IMG/VR virus record: IMGVR_UViG_3300042507_001454
Span: 1-24,005 of that record
Strand: one strand, 5' to 3'
DNA from: a virus
DNA length: 24,005 nt
Part shown: piece after piece, positions 7,863 to 15,884 of the stretch
Layout of the letters: each line of letters begins with the position of its first letter
Numbering within the stretch: position 1 is the stretch's first letter
Translations under genes and position numbers: made by a program
The notes under the pieces: generated by a model
Told to the model about the DNA's origin: nothing
The model's input: the letters and a program-made list of their open reading frames with translations, nothing else
Database searches by the model: none

Positions 7863-8405
7863 TTAAATGTTCTCTGCCCAAACAGGAATAAATCTTCCAT
7901 CTTCTGTCTTCGTATATGTAAGTATACCGTCCCCCATTCGCCGTGTCAACTCTTGGCTTGTAGGAGTCATATTATTTGTTATAAGTCCATCTTTTCTTGG
8001 TTGTCCTATATGTATAGTAGCCAGTATAGCACGTATGTCCCTTACCGTGCTTTCTGAATAATAAGATCTTATTCTAAACCCACGCTCTCCATTTAATTTT
8101 GCTCCAACTGGTGGTGGAATAACTCCAGTTTTAATTAATTTGGGCATATACTTTCTATGACGATTAATTAATTTAGCAGTCTCTACAACTGTGTATGCAC
8201 GTTCTCTGTTTTTTCTAAAATCAGATCGTAAACAAGTTTCAATTCTATCTTTAGTAATATTATAAACAGAAACCATTCCAGTAGACCTTGAACTATGATG
8301 TAATCTTACCAAGTCCCCATTAACAAACCATATTTTTTTATTACCTTCTATTACAGTCTCGTTATTGTATTTTTGGCTCTCAATGTTTCCTTTGCTAGTA
8401 GCCAT
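7863..8405 (-). CDS. MerR-like helix-turn-helix DNA-binding protein
   Basis: This 180-aa protein is probably a DNA-binding regulator or replication accessory protein. The N-terminal part has a beta-like block, KKIWFVNGDLVRLHHSSR, near residues 23-40. Residues about 70-132 look like a MerR-type winged helix: YTVVETAKLINRHRKYMPKLI, a turn with GVIPPP, then GFRIRSYYSESTVRDIRAIL, which matches the usual 'Y...E.A..L..S...I..W...G..P......G.R.Y...DV..I' plan in order. No effector domain is recognised. It begins inside the zinc-ribbon gene (55-base overlap, different frame). AAGG lies just before the ATG but the spacing is short, so the start could be wrong by some residues. Its place between tail and replication genes would suit control of one block by the other (inference). 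Confidence 0.75.
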   Translation of the reverse strand: MATSKGNIESQKYNNETVIEGNKKIWFVNGDLVRLHHSSRSTGMVSVYNITKDRIETCLRSDFRKNRERAYTVVETAKLINRHRKYMPKLIKTGVIPPPVGAKLNGERGFRIRSYYSESTVRDIRAILATIHIGQPRKDGLITNNMTPTSQELTRRMGDGILTYTKTEDGRFIPVWAENI

Positions 8406-8542
8406 CTACCTTCTTCGCTTTCTTTTGGAGGATGAAAAAATTTTCTCAATCCGCATCCTATGCAATATGTCTCTATGTGTTGAATGCTAGTGTATTGTCT
8501 ATCAACAAAGACTTTTCCATTACATTTTTTACAAACAATCAC
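8351..8542 (-). CDS. Small zinc-ribbon protein
   Basis: This 63-aa protein has two CxxC knuckles, CKKC at residues 4-7 and CIGC at 27-30, the spacing of a compact zinc ribbon, followed by a basic/aromatic stretch (GLRKFFHPP) and a Lys/Arg-rich helix. Such proteins may bind nucleic acid or RNA polymerase, but the function here is unknown. The start is GTG at 8542-8540; GAGGAT (8551-8556) lies 8 bases upstream and overlaps the stop codon of the last tail gene. Translation therefore probably continues from the tail block into the replication block. The 55-base overlap with the next gene is unusually long for this window. One of the two boundaries may be off, but both frames look protein-like. 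Confidence 0.75.
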   Translation of the reverse strand: MIVCKKCNGKVFVDRQYTSIQHIETYCIGCGLRKFFHPPKESEEGRWLLAKETLRAKNTITRL

Positions 8543-8550
8543 TAAATTTT

Positions 8551-8556
8551 ATCCTC
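8551..8556 (-). promoter_or_regulatory. Ribosome binding site overlapping the last tail gene's stop
   Basis: GAGGAT on the minus strand, 8 bases before the GTG at 8542. It shares bases with the TGA stop (8557-8555) of the 146-aa tail gene. It is the only visible element between the tail and replication modules; no terminator or promoter was seen in this 12-base gap. Confidence 0.6.
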
Positions 8557-8995
8557 AATTTGGGATACCAATAATAATTAAATGTACAGATAAAGATAAA
8601 TCTCCTGAAGTGCCAAACCTTACAACACCTTCAACCCTTGTCTCCGTAACATTTTTTAAAATAATATTTACATTCTGTCCTGCTGGAGTTTGACCAGTGT
8701 TAACTGGTGTTGCTGAAACAATTGGTGGATACTTAAAATCTTTAAAGTCATAAGTAAAAGTTTTTTCATTTCCTGCTGAAACTGTTGAGTTATTTGCCAC
8801 TTCAACTAAACCACCAACAATTCTTGCATTAGATGTTTTTACATCTTTCTTGCCTGCGCTTGCTGTATCAATAACAGTATTATTTGTTAGTTTAGAAGCG
8901 ACCTGTGTAGATAGATCATTTACCGCTTCAACTAACTGATATAAATATGTAACATCAAGAGGTTGCCCTCTTTCTGGTAGTGGTACTTTAGCCAT
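8555..8995 (-). CDS. Probable tail tip or fibre protein (146 aa)
   Basis: This is the last gene of the tail block. The N-terminus (PLPERGQPLDVTYLYQLVEAVNDL) is helical and could be a trimerising or attachment segment. The remainder is rich in Val, Thr, Ser and Asn with alternating hydrophobic residues: KYPPIVSATPVNTG near 88-101, then VNIILKNVTETRVEGVVRF, ending in SVHLIIIGIPN. This recalls small beta-sandwich tips of phage tails in which a 'FKxPPxVxATP' strand begins the fold. A receptor or glycan contact is possible but not shown. The gene has a strong AGGAGG at 9001-9006, 5 bases before the ATG. It is called structural from its neighbours and beta-rich composition; no enzyme motif is seen. 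Confidence 0.65.
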   Translation of the reverse strand: MAKVPLPERGQPLDVTYLYQLVEAVNDLSTQVASKLTNNTVIDTASAGKKDVKTSNARIVGGLVEVANNSTVSAGNEKTFTYDFKDFKYPPIVSATPVNTGQTPAGQNVNIILKNVTETRVEGVVRFGTSGDLSLSVHLIIIGIPN

Positions 8996-9011
8996 TTATT
9001 CCTCCTATTTT

Positions 9012-9020
9012 ATTATACCA
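9012..9020 (-). promoter_or_regulatory. Possible extended -10 promoter before the last tail gene
   Basis: TGGTATAAT on the minus strand overlaps the stop codon of the 141-aa gene. There is no -35 match at 17 bases, and the expected start near 9005 would leave the ribosome binding site at the very 5' end. It may be chance in AT-rich DNA, so it is listed only as a candidate. Confidence 0.25.
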
Positions 9021-9438
9021 AAGAAACTAAGCCAGAGTTGTATATTTGCAAATTGGCATTTAGTGTTTTTTCAGATGATTCAACTTGAACAATTACACGT
9101 ACATTTGTAGTACCAGTTTTAATAAATTGATACGAGTGGATTGGCGTTGTTCCGTGATAGGTTGCTGTAACACCATCAAATCCAACAAAAATATCATATT
9201 TTGGTCTATTTATTTCATCTCCCCAAACGGCACTAATAATTGATGATGAGACCTGTACTGCTCCAGTAACGGTGGTAATTGAGTCATCCAATACAAGATT
9301 TATTGGAGACCATTGAGACGTTCTATTCTTATCTTCGGAAATAATCCTATATCTAAAAACATATCCAATTTTATTATGGTCTAATGGTGGCAAAGATGCC
9401 TTTTTTATTATAACCTTTTTAATTCCTTGATCTGGCAT
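9013..9438 (-). CDS. Probable minor tail protein (141 aa)
   Basis: This is a beta-rich protein with no recognised enzyme motif. Segments such as NKIGYVFRYRIISEDKNRTS, QWSPINLVL and RPKYDIFVGFDG resemble a fibronectin type III-like or other beta-sandwich domain: the order 'Y.FRYRI.SED.NR.S.WS' is typical of an FN3 strand C to E layout in phage tail proteins. A tail-tip or fibre accessory role fits its position between the 386-aa and 146-aa tail genes. The start overlaps the upstream stop as TAATG, and a GGGGGA stretch lies 11 bases before the ATG. The specific role is unknown and the fold assignment is by eye. Confidence 0.68.
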   Translation of the reverse strand: MPDQGIKKVIIKKASLPPLDHNKIGYVFRYRIISEDKNRTSQWSPINLVLDDSITTVTGAVQVSSSIISAVWGDEINRPKYDIFVGFDGVTATYHGTTPIHSYQFIKTGTTNVRVIVQVESSEKTLNANLQIYNSGLVSLV

Positions 9439-10598
9439 TATGAGATTATTCCCCCAGAAACATCTACCGAAAATCTAAATTCAATGTAATTGCTAGTATT
9501 TGGATTTTTAATTACTGTTGATGCATCTGACGTTTGTATTACTGAATACCCAGTTAATCCATAAAGTGGATTTACTGTAGCAATATTTTCTAATCTTAAA
9601 GCATCTAGGGCTACGTAATAGTTTTCAGACGGATTAACTCCATCAAGAACACATGCATACACCTTAACTACAGAAGCAGCATTCCAATCAAACCCAGATG
9701 TTCTATATAATTGTTGAAGTTGTTTTGTTACAACAAAATATCTTTGTGTAGCAAAATCGTATTGTCCTCCACTACTATCGTCAGCAACCTCTGCTTCAAG
9801 TCTTGCAAACTCTGTTCCGCTTGTATTTTCAAATGAAACTAAAACTCTGGCTCTTTCTGGTTGAGTGCCTACAGCATATGTTCCATCTTTGTTTACTATT
9901 GAAAATGCTAGTCTTAATTCGTCTGTCGGAGAATTTTTTGTAAAATCAACGGTTGTCCCGCTTAATTTAATGTAGTTTGATCCTGCTCCTATTGTAAAAG
10001 TATCTTGTGTTGGACCACTGTCGGATTCAATGTCAAGATCAGCCTCATTGCCTTTTATTAAAATAACGTTATTTAAAAATCTTGCTCTTTCATATCTTTC
10101 AACTCTTGGTGATTTAAAAAATGTTGAATTATCTGCATTGGTTTGAAAAACAGAATTTGCTACTGAAATAACATTATCATTTAAAGGAGCGTCAAGTGCT
10201 CCTAAAAATGTGCTAATACCTCCTACTGCACTAGCAGTATGATATTGCCAATTCTCTGTTTGTGAAAATGCAAATATTGTTTTACTGTCATAGGCTCCAG
10301 CAGATGGATTAGATCCTGCTGAATAAATTCCAATTTCAGATATTTCATATCTTTCTTCTGTGGGTAACTCTGCGGTAAATACAATTTTATCAACACCATT
10401 TTCATTAACAAAACCTCTAGAGGAAATTGGAACACGAAACATTTCAAAGTCTAGATTTGTTTTTGTTGAATAATCTCCCATTGAATCACCGATATCTAGC
10501 GGAGTTGCTCCACAGCCAACAGCAATATAAGATGCATATGCTGGTGCTTGGCCAAGTAAATATTTGCCAATAATTGTTTTACCAGTGTTTGTTATCAT
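9438..10598 (-). CDS. Minor tail protein (386 aa)
   Basis: The N-terminus (ITNTGKTIIGKYLLGQAPAY, then ASYIAVGCG) is a pattern I associate with minor tail proteins of actinobacterial phages, and the first 120 residues include a FTAELPTEERYEISEIGIYS block similar to tail-fibre N-terminal domains. Residues about 170-345 are beta-rich (FTIGAGSNYIKLSG, ARVLVSFENTSGTEFARLEA, VVKVYACVLDGVNPSENYYV) and may form a carbohydrate-binding-like sandwich. No catalytic motif is seen. It starts in an ATGA overlap with the 260-aa gene, with GGAG about 10 bases upstream, and ends in a TAATG overlap with the 141-aa gene. It is probably part of the tail tip or fibre complex. Confidence 0.78.
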   Translation of the reverse strand: MITNTGKTIIGKYLLGQAPAYASYIAVGCGATPLDIGDSMGDYSTKTNLDFEMFRVPISSRGFVNENGVDKIVFTAELPTEERYEISEIGIYSAGSNPSAGAYDSKTIFAFSQTENWQYHTASAVGGISTFLGALDAPLNDNVISVANSVFQTNADNSTFFKSPRVERYERARFLNNVILIKGNEADLDIESDSGPTQDTFTIGAGSNYIKLSGTTVDFTKNSPTDELRLAFSIVNKDGTYAVGTQPERARVLVSFENTSGTEFARLEAEVADDSSGGQYDFATQRYFVVTKQLQQLYRTSGFDWNAASVVKVYACVLDGVNPSENYYVALDALRLENIATVNPLYGLTGYSVIQTSDASTVIKNPNTSNYIEFRFSVDVSGGIIS

Positions 10599-11377
10599 GA
10601 TGTATAGTCTCCAAGGTTTATCTCATATATTGTACCACTTAACGTAATTTGAGTCTCAACCTGTTCATCATTGTTTAAATTAACTAACTCAATAATTAGA
10701 TCTCCACTTGCCTCATCAATATAGATATTTTTTCCATTTTCCCCATTTCCTTCATTAGGAATTTTGTCTTCTAGTTTTATAGAAAATCCAGCAAAATATT
10801 TATCTGCAGTTTGTTGAAGACTAATAATATTATTTGGATTATACCTTTGTTGTATGCTAGATAAATTTTTAACTGGTTGATAAGATATTTTTTGTCCATT
10901 AATAATATCAGACCTTGAAATGCTTATTAGTTCTAGTGCACCAACATTTTCAAATATTAAATCAAACACTTCATCTATATCTATGGCTTCTTCATCAAAT
11001 AAAACTATATCTGGAGTTGCAGTTTTTATTGCTAATGTTGTAGGTGGTAAATTTAAGTTATTTACTGATGGAGAAGGCGGTGTTGCAGTTACATTAACTG
11101 ATGGGGCTGGAACTGTATTTACTGTTTTTACTAAATTGACAACATCTCCTTGAGGCGAACTAACAACCTCTGGTGCCTTTGCCTTTGTTGTATTTGTTAA
11201 ACCAAAGGCTATGTTGTCTGGTGTTGTAATTTTAGGTGTTGGACTTGCTGTTGGTGTTGGAGTTGGTGTTGGCGTTGGACTTGTTAACCCAAACGCTGTG
11301 TTATCTGGTGTTGTAATTTTAGGTGCTGTAGGTTTAGATGCTGGTTTCTTAAAAATGTTTTCTAAATATGCTCCCAT
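10595..11377 (-). CDS. Tail protein with Thr/Pro-repeat linker (260 aa)
   Basis: Three regions are seen. Residues 1-18 are a short helix-like head (MGAYLENIFKKPASKPTA). Residues about 19-130 are low complexity, rich in Thr, Pro, Ser and Ala: the 13-residue unit KITTPDNxAFGLT occurs at 20-32 and again at 49-61, separated by an alternating Thr-Pro run. Residues about 130-260 form an acidic beta-rich domain (FDLIFENVGALELISISRSD, NIYIDEASGDLIIELVNLN). The linker should be extended and flexible. A tail accessory or fibre-attachment role is inferred from position between the hub and minor tail genes. A good GGAGG lies 6 bases before the ATG, inside the end of the hub gene. No homologue is named with confidence. 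Confidence 0.75.
   Translation of the reverse strand: MGAYLENIFKKPASKPTAPKITTPDNTAFGLTSPTPTPTPTPTASPTPKITTPDNIAFGLTNTTKAKAPEVVSSPQGDVVNLVKTVNTVPAPSVNVTATPPSPSVNNLNLPPTTLAIKTATPDIVLFDEEAIDIDEVFDLIFENVGALELISISRSDIINGQKISYQPVKNLSSIQQRYNPNNIISLQQTADKYFAGFSIKLEDKIPNEGNGENGKNIYIDEASGDLIIELVNLNNDEQVETQITLSGTIYEINLGDYTS
11194..11325 (-). repeat. Direct repeat pair, 87-base period, within the Thr/Pro linker
   Basis: Two 45-base copies (11194-11238 and 11281-11325) are near-identical, sharing the forward-strand run tctggtgttgtaattttagg. They are spaced by 87 bases, exactly 29 codons, so recombination or slippage between them would keep the reading frame. Between them lies a hexameric run of GTTGGT-type units encoding alternating Thr and Pro. 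This looks like an in-frame duplication within a structural gene. Confidence 0.85.
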
Positions 11378-11378
11378 T

Positions 11379-14300
11379 TTATACCTCCACCAAATACACA
11401 GTCATATCAGGACCGTTTATTTTTCTTGTGTACTCAATATTATATACTATAAATCTAGAATTTTCTGAAGTTACTAAATCTAAGTTATTTGAATCTTTAT
11501 AATTAATTTTTACAATGTCTCCTAATTGAATAGTCGGATTGGCAAATATCTTTAATCCAATTGATTTTTTAGGTATCATAACTTTATCAATAAACCATCC
11601 CATCAATTCTTCAGCGTCATCCTGGGTTTGAATGTATGGGGTTTCTATTGTAAAATCGTTGTTTCCATAAATCATTCTGCTTGTTTTTATGTTGTCAAAT
11701 TTTTCTTTTTTTACAAGAGTAGAGGTAATTTGAGAAGAATTGCTTATTTGAATGTCGGATAAGTTGCTTCGTTTTTTAAAATATTCGTCTACTGTTAATT
11801 CATGAGTGGTGTCTTGTGTAAAAGTAATTCCCTGAATTTTTAAATAATTTCCACTTGTTTCATCAAGATTAAGAAATGCATCTGTAGAATTAAATATTAA
11901 AAATTCAGCCCCATAAGAATCCGCATAGAATCCAGAAAGGGTATATCCTTTATTTTTATTAACAGTTGGAGATATTTGAGAATAAAGCGCTGGATATGCA
12001 CGATCATACTTAATGTCAAAATATGCACATTCTCTCATTATTGATCCAAATTCATCAAAATACATGTTATATTTTGGTGGTTGTTGAGCGCTGATGCCTG
12101 ACAAATAAGTTGATTGTATAACTCCACTCATGGCATATTTTCTAAGGGATTCACTAACATTTATTTCTTTATCTCCAAAAACTGAAGACAAAGTTTCTCC
12201 AACAGTAAACACACTATTTTGAGAATAATTTTGTGATAATGCATAAATATTTTCAAACATTAGTTTTGAAGATCCACGAATGAAAAGAGCAATATTATTA
12301 TATATTGGCAGTGGGTCTGGATCATCTACAGTTTTAATTAGTTGATTATTAATATATAAATAGAATCTTCTTATTTTACCTATATCTTCATACTCTACTG
12401 CTAAATCATAGACCGTTACATCTTGCTCTCCAGTAATCCTAGATTGTTCAATAAATGCTCCACTATCAACAAGAATTTTTGAAAGACCTCCCCAAAGTTT
12501 AATTGGAACTGCATTTGTGTTTGATGCATCTTTTTTAATTTTATAAAAAACAATATTGTCAACAGATATGCTTGATTTATTATCTTTATCTAATTTTAAG
12601 TATGACTCTATATTATTTTCTGTTAGTGCAACTATTTCAAAATAATATCCGTTGTTTGTTTCTGGATTAAGAAGAACTGCTAATCCGCCAGAAGCACCAC
12701 CAATAGTTGAATTCTGATTTGGAGCAATACCAGAAACTTGATAATAAGGTATGCTTCCACTAGGAGTTTGACTACGATTTTCATTATTTTCAATTTTTCC
12801 AACAATGCGAACCCTTGTTCCAAAATGTTTATAACTATTATTAAGTTGTTTGTATACATAAGAAACTAAGTTTAGTGGGTTTTCCAATACTGTAAAGGAT
12901 GGCCCATTCATAATTAATGCTGATGACTGTGTTGTTCCAGAATTAGTTGACAAAGTTTTATTTACAGATGTTTCAGTTCCGTAACTTGAAGACATAAAAT
13001 CTTTAACTGTTCCGTTTCTTGAAGTTTGTCTGGCTTTTGTGTTGTTAACTCCTGCTGCTCCAGTTGTAGTTGATGGAAAAACAATGTCTTCCAACAGACT
13101 TGTTGTAAATAAAGTTTTTGTTTGCATTTCGCAACCTCTTACATAATCATTATTGGACCAATAAGGGTCTATTCCTGCGATATGCGATGTAATTGCAGTT
13201 CCAAATTGTGCACGACCATGTTCATAAACTACACCATTTTGCAACCTTGTAATTCCATCAATTGTTTCATAAAATGGTACAGTGTGTATTCTTACAAGGC
13301 CAGTTGGATAAATTTTTGCGTTAAATGGTATTGATGAAAAATATTTTTGATACTCTTGATTATTTTTAATCCAAACATTGCTACTGCCTTGCCTATGAGA
13401 AGACCTCCATAGTTGAATTTCTTCTCCTTTTTGAGCCTCAGTAATTTCCCCATTTGCAACTCTTTTATCTAAATCACTTATAAAGGTGATTGGCGCTAGC
13501 CTTCCAGGTAAAACAATTTCTGGTAAAGACTCTGACAACGATCCATCAGACTGTATTGGATACCAAACTGCAAGAGTGACGCTATATTGCACAGCATCAT
13601 ATTTAATAATTTCACCGTTAGAATAAAAATATCCCTGATTTCTTGTTAACCAATAAACATTTTCTCCTAAATCTATAACATTGTTTATTACTGTATGATT
13701 TACAACTGTTGGAGCAAGTGCTGGCAAGTCTGAGTTAATTGGCATTGCGCTTAAACCATATTTGCTTTGTTTTGATACAACTTCATTTATTGTTTTAGTT
13801 TGGTCAGTACCTGAAACCTCCCATAAAAGTGATGGAGTATATATCCAAGTTTTATCTTTATCAAGCACATTTGCCTGACTAAGAGAGCCGTAAGATCTCC
13901 TAATATATCTAGTTGTATAGTTAATCTTTCCATTATTATATACTTTTTTATCTTGTGATGCAATTGAAATAATATTTGGCAATGTTCCAGATGTTTTATT
14001 TTCAATAATTCCGTCAACAACCTGATTGTTTGATCCAGACAAAATGGTATTAAAAGCCCTGTCATTTTCTGATGGAAGCATGTAATTTTTGCTCATTACA
14101 ATAAAATTATTATATTCATCAAAAAACATAGCGCTCTGAGTGGACACTGCTAATTGATTTAAAACTTCTGCTACCGTTTGATCTGGAGCAATAAAAAAAT
14201 ATGGGATTATGGGGTCTGTTTCGTTGGCTGTTCTATAAAAAGAATAATTACTAAATCCTATATAATCAAGAAGTAAACTAATTGCAAAACTAAGAGATGC

Positions 14301-15884
14301 TTCTGTAACTAACATTCTAGGTGCTGGCATAGATTCTAAAAAGAAATAAAAATCTCTTAATGTTATTTCTAAAGTACCAGCGGTTACATCTGCCTGTGGA
14401 ATTCCATCTGAATATAAAGTTTTAATTGGGACCCAATAGTCAAATCCTTCTACATTTAATATTTTTTCATAAAAATTAAATTTAATATTTTTACGAATAT
14501 ACTTACTTACTATACTGTTTAAATTATTATCATTAAACGCTTGATCATCATCAAATAAGGATACGCTGCCAGTTGAGGCTAATAATTGTCCTACTGGCAA
14601 AGAGGAGTTTCCCAAATCTGAAAGAATTTTTTTAACACTATAATCTATTACTTTGTCTGATATATTAACAACTAGCCTTGGAGACATCTCAATTAAATCA
14701 AATGTAGAATCAAATTTATTCATTTTTTCTACAACAATTCTTAATCCACGAATATTTTCAAATTCTCTGTAAACAGTTTGTCCATTTGTTGTTTCTTGAA
14801 ATGATGATGGACTTGTTAGATCTGTAACAAATGTTGTTTTATTATCAATTTGTTCGCTTCCCAATACCCAACCATAAACTGGAGAAAATGTATTATAAGT
14901 ATTAGTAGTGCCATTCCATACGTGATACGTTCCAACATTACCTTCATTTGGAATGACTAAATATGCGTATCCATTTACTGATTCATTTGGCAATAAAGTA
15001 GAAGAAGAAAGTGTTTCTGCAAATACAAAACTATCTTTAAAATTATCTGGAATATTTTTTAATGCATATTGTAATTCAACATATCCATCGTGAGAAATAA
15101 TTTGAGAGCCGTCCTCACGTAAATCATTTTCGTTAAATACATAAGCATCAATCCAGTTATTCTCATTAAGATATTGAATTTTCCATCTTGATGGAGTTGT
15201 CTTGTTATCATTTCCAAAAAATGGATCTGCAAAAGTTTTAGATATATCAGTAAAATCTCCTAAATCTATATCTCCAACATTAGTTTGCATTTTTATAACA
15301 ATTCGGTTTGCTGGTACATTTTCTTTATAAACCACAAAAGGTGCAACGTCATCTATGTAGTAATTGCCATTAACTATGTTTTTAGCAATACCTCTTTCAA
15401 TACCATCTTCAGTTCTAAAAGATGTCCAATATTTAAACTGATCATATCGTGATGCCATATAATATCTTGGACGTCTTGCAAAATCATTTCCAGAATTTGA
15501 TAAATATTTTCCTTTAAATGCTGTTGCTTTATTTATCCCAGATCTTGGTCTAAAAGGTTTTACGCAATCTTCTAATGAATATAAAAGTTTATTTTTTTCT
15601 TTTATAGAAGTAAATATTTGAGGCGTTCCATTATTTTCAAACCCTCCATCAATAACAACATCTGCATCTGTTGCTCCAGTGTAAAATAATCCAGCATCTG
15701 CGCTATCAAATGTATTTGGTAGTGTTAAGAATTGAGAGTTTTGTTCTTGAGATCTGTATCTATAATTGCCAAGTTTAAATATATTGTCTGGCATGTTCAT
15801 GTTCCACTCAGCCAAGACTAATGACTCTGTTTGTATTGTTGCAGATGTTTCAAAGTGATTTTTTAATTCAGTACTTTCAAACAT
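11379..15884 (-). CDS. Large tail hub / tail-tip protein (1501 aa)
   Basis: This probably forms the central hub at the tail tip. The N-terminal 400 residues are rich in aromatic and Asn residues. Around residues 430-620 comes a hub-like block (VIDYSVKKILSDLG, YWVPIKTLYSDGIP, IPYFFIAPDQTVAEVLNQLA, MFFDEYNNFIVMSKNYM) that I link to gp27-like tail proteins. Residues about 1060-1215 look like a concanavalin/LamG-type jelly roll (VTVYDLAVEYEDIG, FYLYINNQLIKTVDDPDPLP, NNIALFIRGSSKLMFENIYA). The end (LMGWFIDKVMIPKKSIGLKI, PTIQLGDIVKINY, FIVYNIEYTRK) resembles the last part of a hub fold, so the jelly roll may be an insertion. No peptidase or lysozyme motif is seen. The gene begins directly after the upstream stop (TAAATG). 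The hub role is moderately sure; the domain borders are by eye. Confidence 0.82.
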   Translation of the reverse strand: MFESTELKNHFETSATIQTESLVLAEWNMNMPDNIFKLGNYRYRSQEQNSQFLTLPNTFDSADAGLFYTGATDADVVIDGGFENNGTPQIFTSIKEKNKLLYSLEDCVKPFRPRSGINKATAFKGKYLSNSGNDFARRPRYYMASRYDQFKYWTSFRTEDGIERGIAKNIVNGNYYIDDVAPFVVYKENVPANRIVIKMQTNVGDIDLGDFTDISKTFADPFFGNDNKTTPSRWKIQYLNENNWIDAYVFNENDLREDGSQIISHDGYVELQYALKNIPDNFKDSFVFAETLSSSTLLPNESVNGYAYLVIPNEGNVGTYHVWNGTTNTYNTFSPVYGWVLGSEQIDNKTTFVTDLTSPSSFQETTNGQTVYREFENIRGLRIVVEKMNKFDSTFDLIEMSPRLVVNISDKVIDYSVKKILSDLGNSSLPVGQLLASTGSVSLFDDDQAFNDNNLNSIVSKYIRKNIKFNFYEKILNVEGFDYWVPIKTLYSDGIPQADVTAGTLEITLRDFYFFLESMPAPRMLVTEASLSFAISLLLDYIGFSNYSFYRTANETDPIIPYFFIAPDQTVAEVLNQLAVSTQSAMFFDEYNNFIVMSKNYMLPSENDRAFNTILSGSNNQVVDGIIENKTSGTLPNIISIASQDKKVYNNGKINYTTRYIRRSYGSLSQANVLDKDKTWIYTPSLLWEVSGTDQTKTINEVVSKQSKYGLSAMPINSDLPALAPTVVNHTVINNVIDLGENVYWLTRNQGYFYSNGEIIKYDAVQYSVTLAVWYPIQSDGSLSESLPEIVLPGRLAPITFISDLDKRVANGEITEAQKGEEIQLWRSSHRQGSSNVWIKNNQEYQKYFSSIPFNAKIYPTGLVRIHTVPFYETIDGITRLQNGVVYEHGRAQFGTAITSHIAGIDPYWSNNDYVRGCEMQTKTLFTTSLLEDIVFPSTTTGAAGVNNTKARQTSRNGTVKDFMSSSYGTETSVNKTLSTNSGTTQSSALIMNGPSFTVLENPLNLVSYVYKQLNNSYKHFGTRVRIVGKIENNENRSQTPSGSIPYYQVSGIAPNQNSTIGGASGGLAVLLNPETNNGYYFEIVALTENNIESYLKLDKDNKSSISVDNIVFYKIKKDASNTNAVPIKLWGGLSKILVDSGAFIEQSRITGEQDVTVYDLAVEYEDIGKIRRFYLYINNQLIKTVDDPDPLPIYNNIALFIRGSSKLMFENIYALSQNYSQNSVFTVGETLSSVFGDKEINVSESLRKYAMSGVIQSTYLSGISAQQPPKYNMYFDEFGSIMRECAYFDIKYDRAYPALYSQISPTVNKNKGYTLSGFYADSYGAEFLIFNSTDAFLNLDETSGNYLKIQGITFTQDTTHELTVDEYFKKRSNLSDIQISNSSQITSTLVKKEKFDNIKTSRMIYGNNDFTIETPYIQTQDDAEELMGWFIDKVMIPKKSIGLKIFANPTIQLGDIVKINYKDSNNLDLVTSENSRFIVYNIEYTRKINGPDMTVYLVEV

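Noticed and set aside
7844-7900. Upstream ATG adding 19 residues to the 70-aa protein
   Set aside because: No ribosome binding site and a 38-base overlap with the helix-turn-helix gene; the conserved-looking part begins after the ATG at 7843.
11211-11468. 85-aa plus-strand frame with a Gly-Val repeat
   Set aside because: The Gly-Val run is simply the reverse reading of the Thr-Pro-coding hexamers in the 260-aa tail gene.
13787-14065. 92-aa minus-strand frame inside the hub gene
   Set aside because: Out-of-frame shadow of the 1501-aa hub gene, with no motif or start signal.
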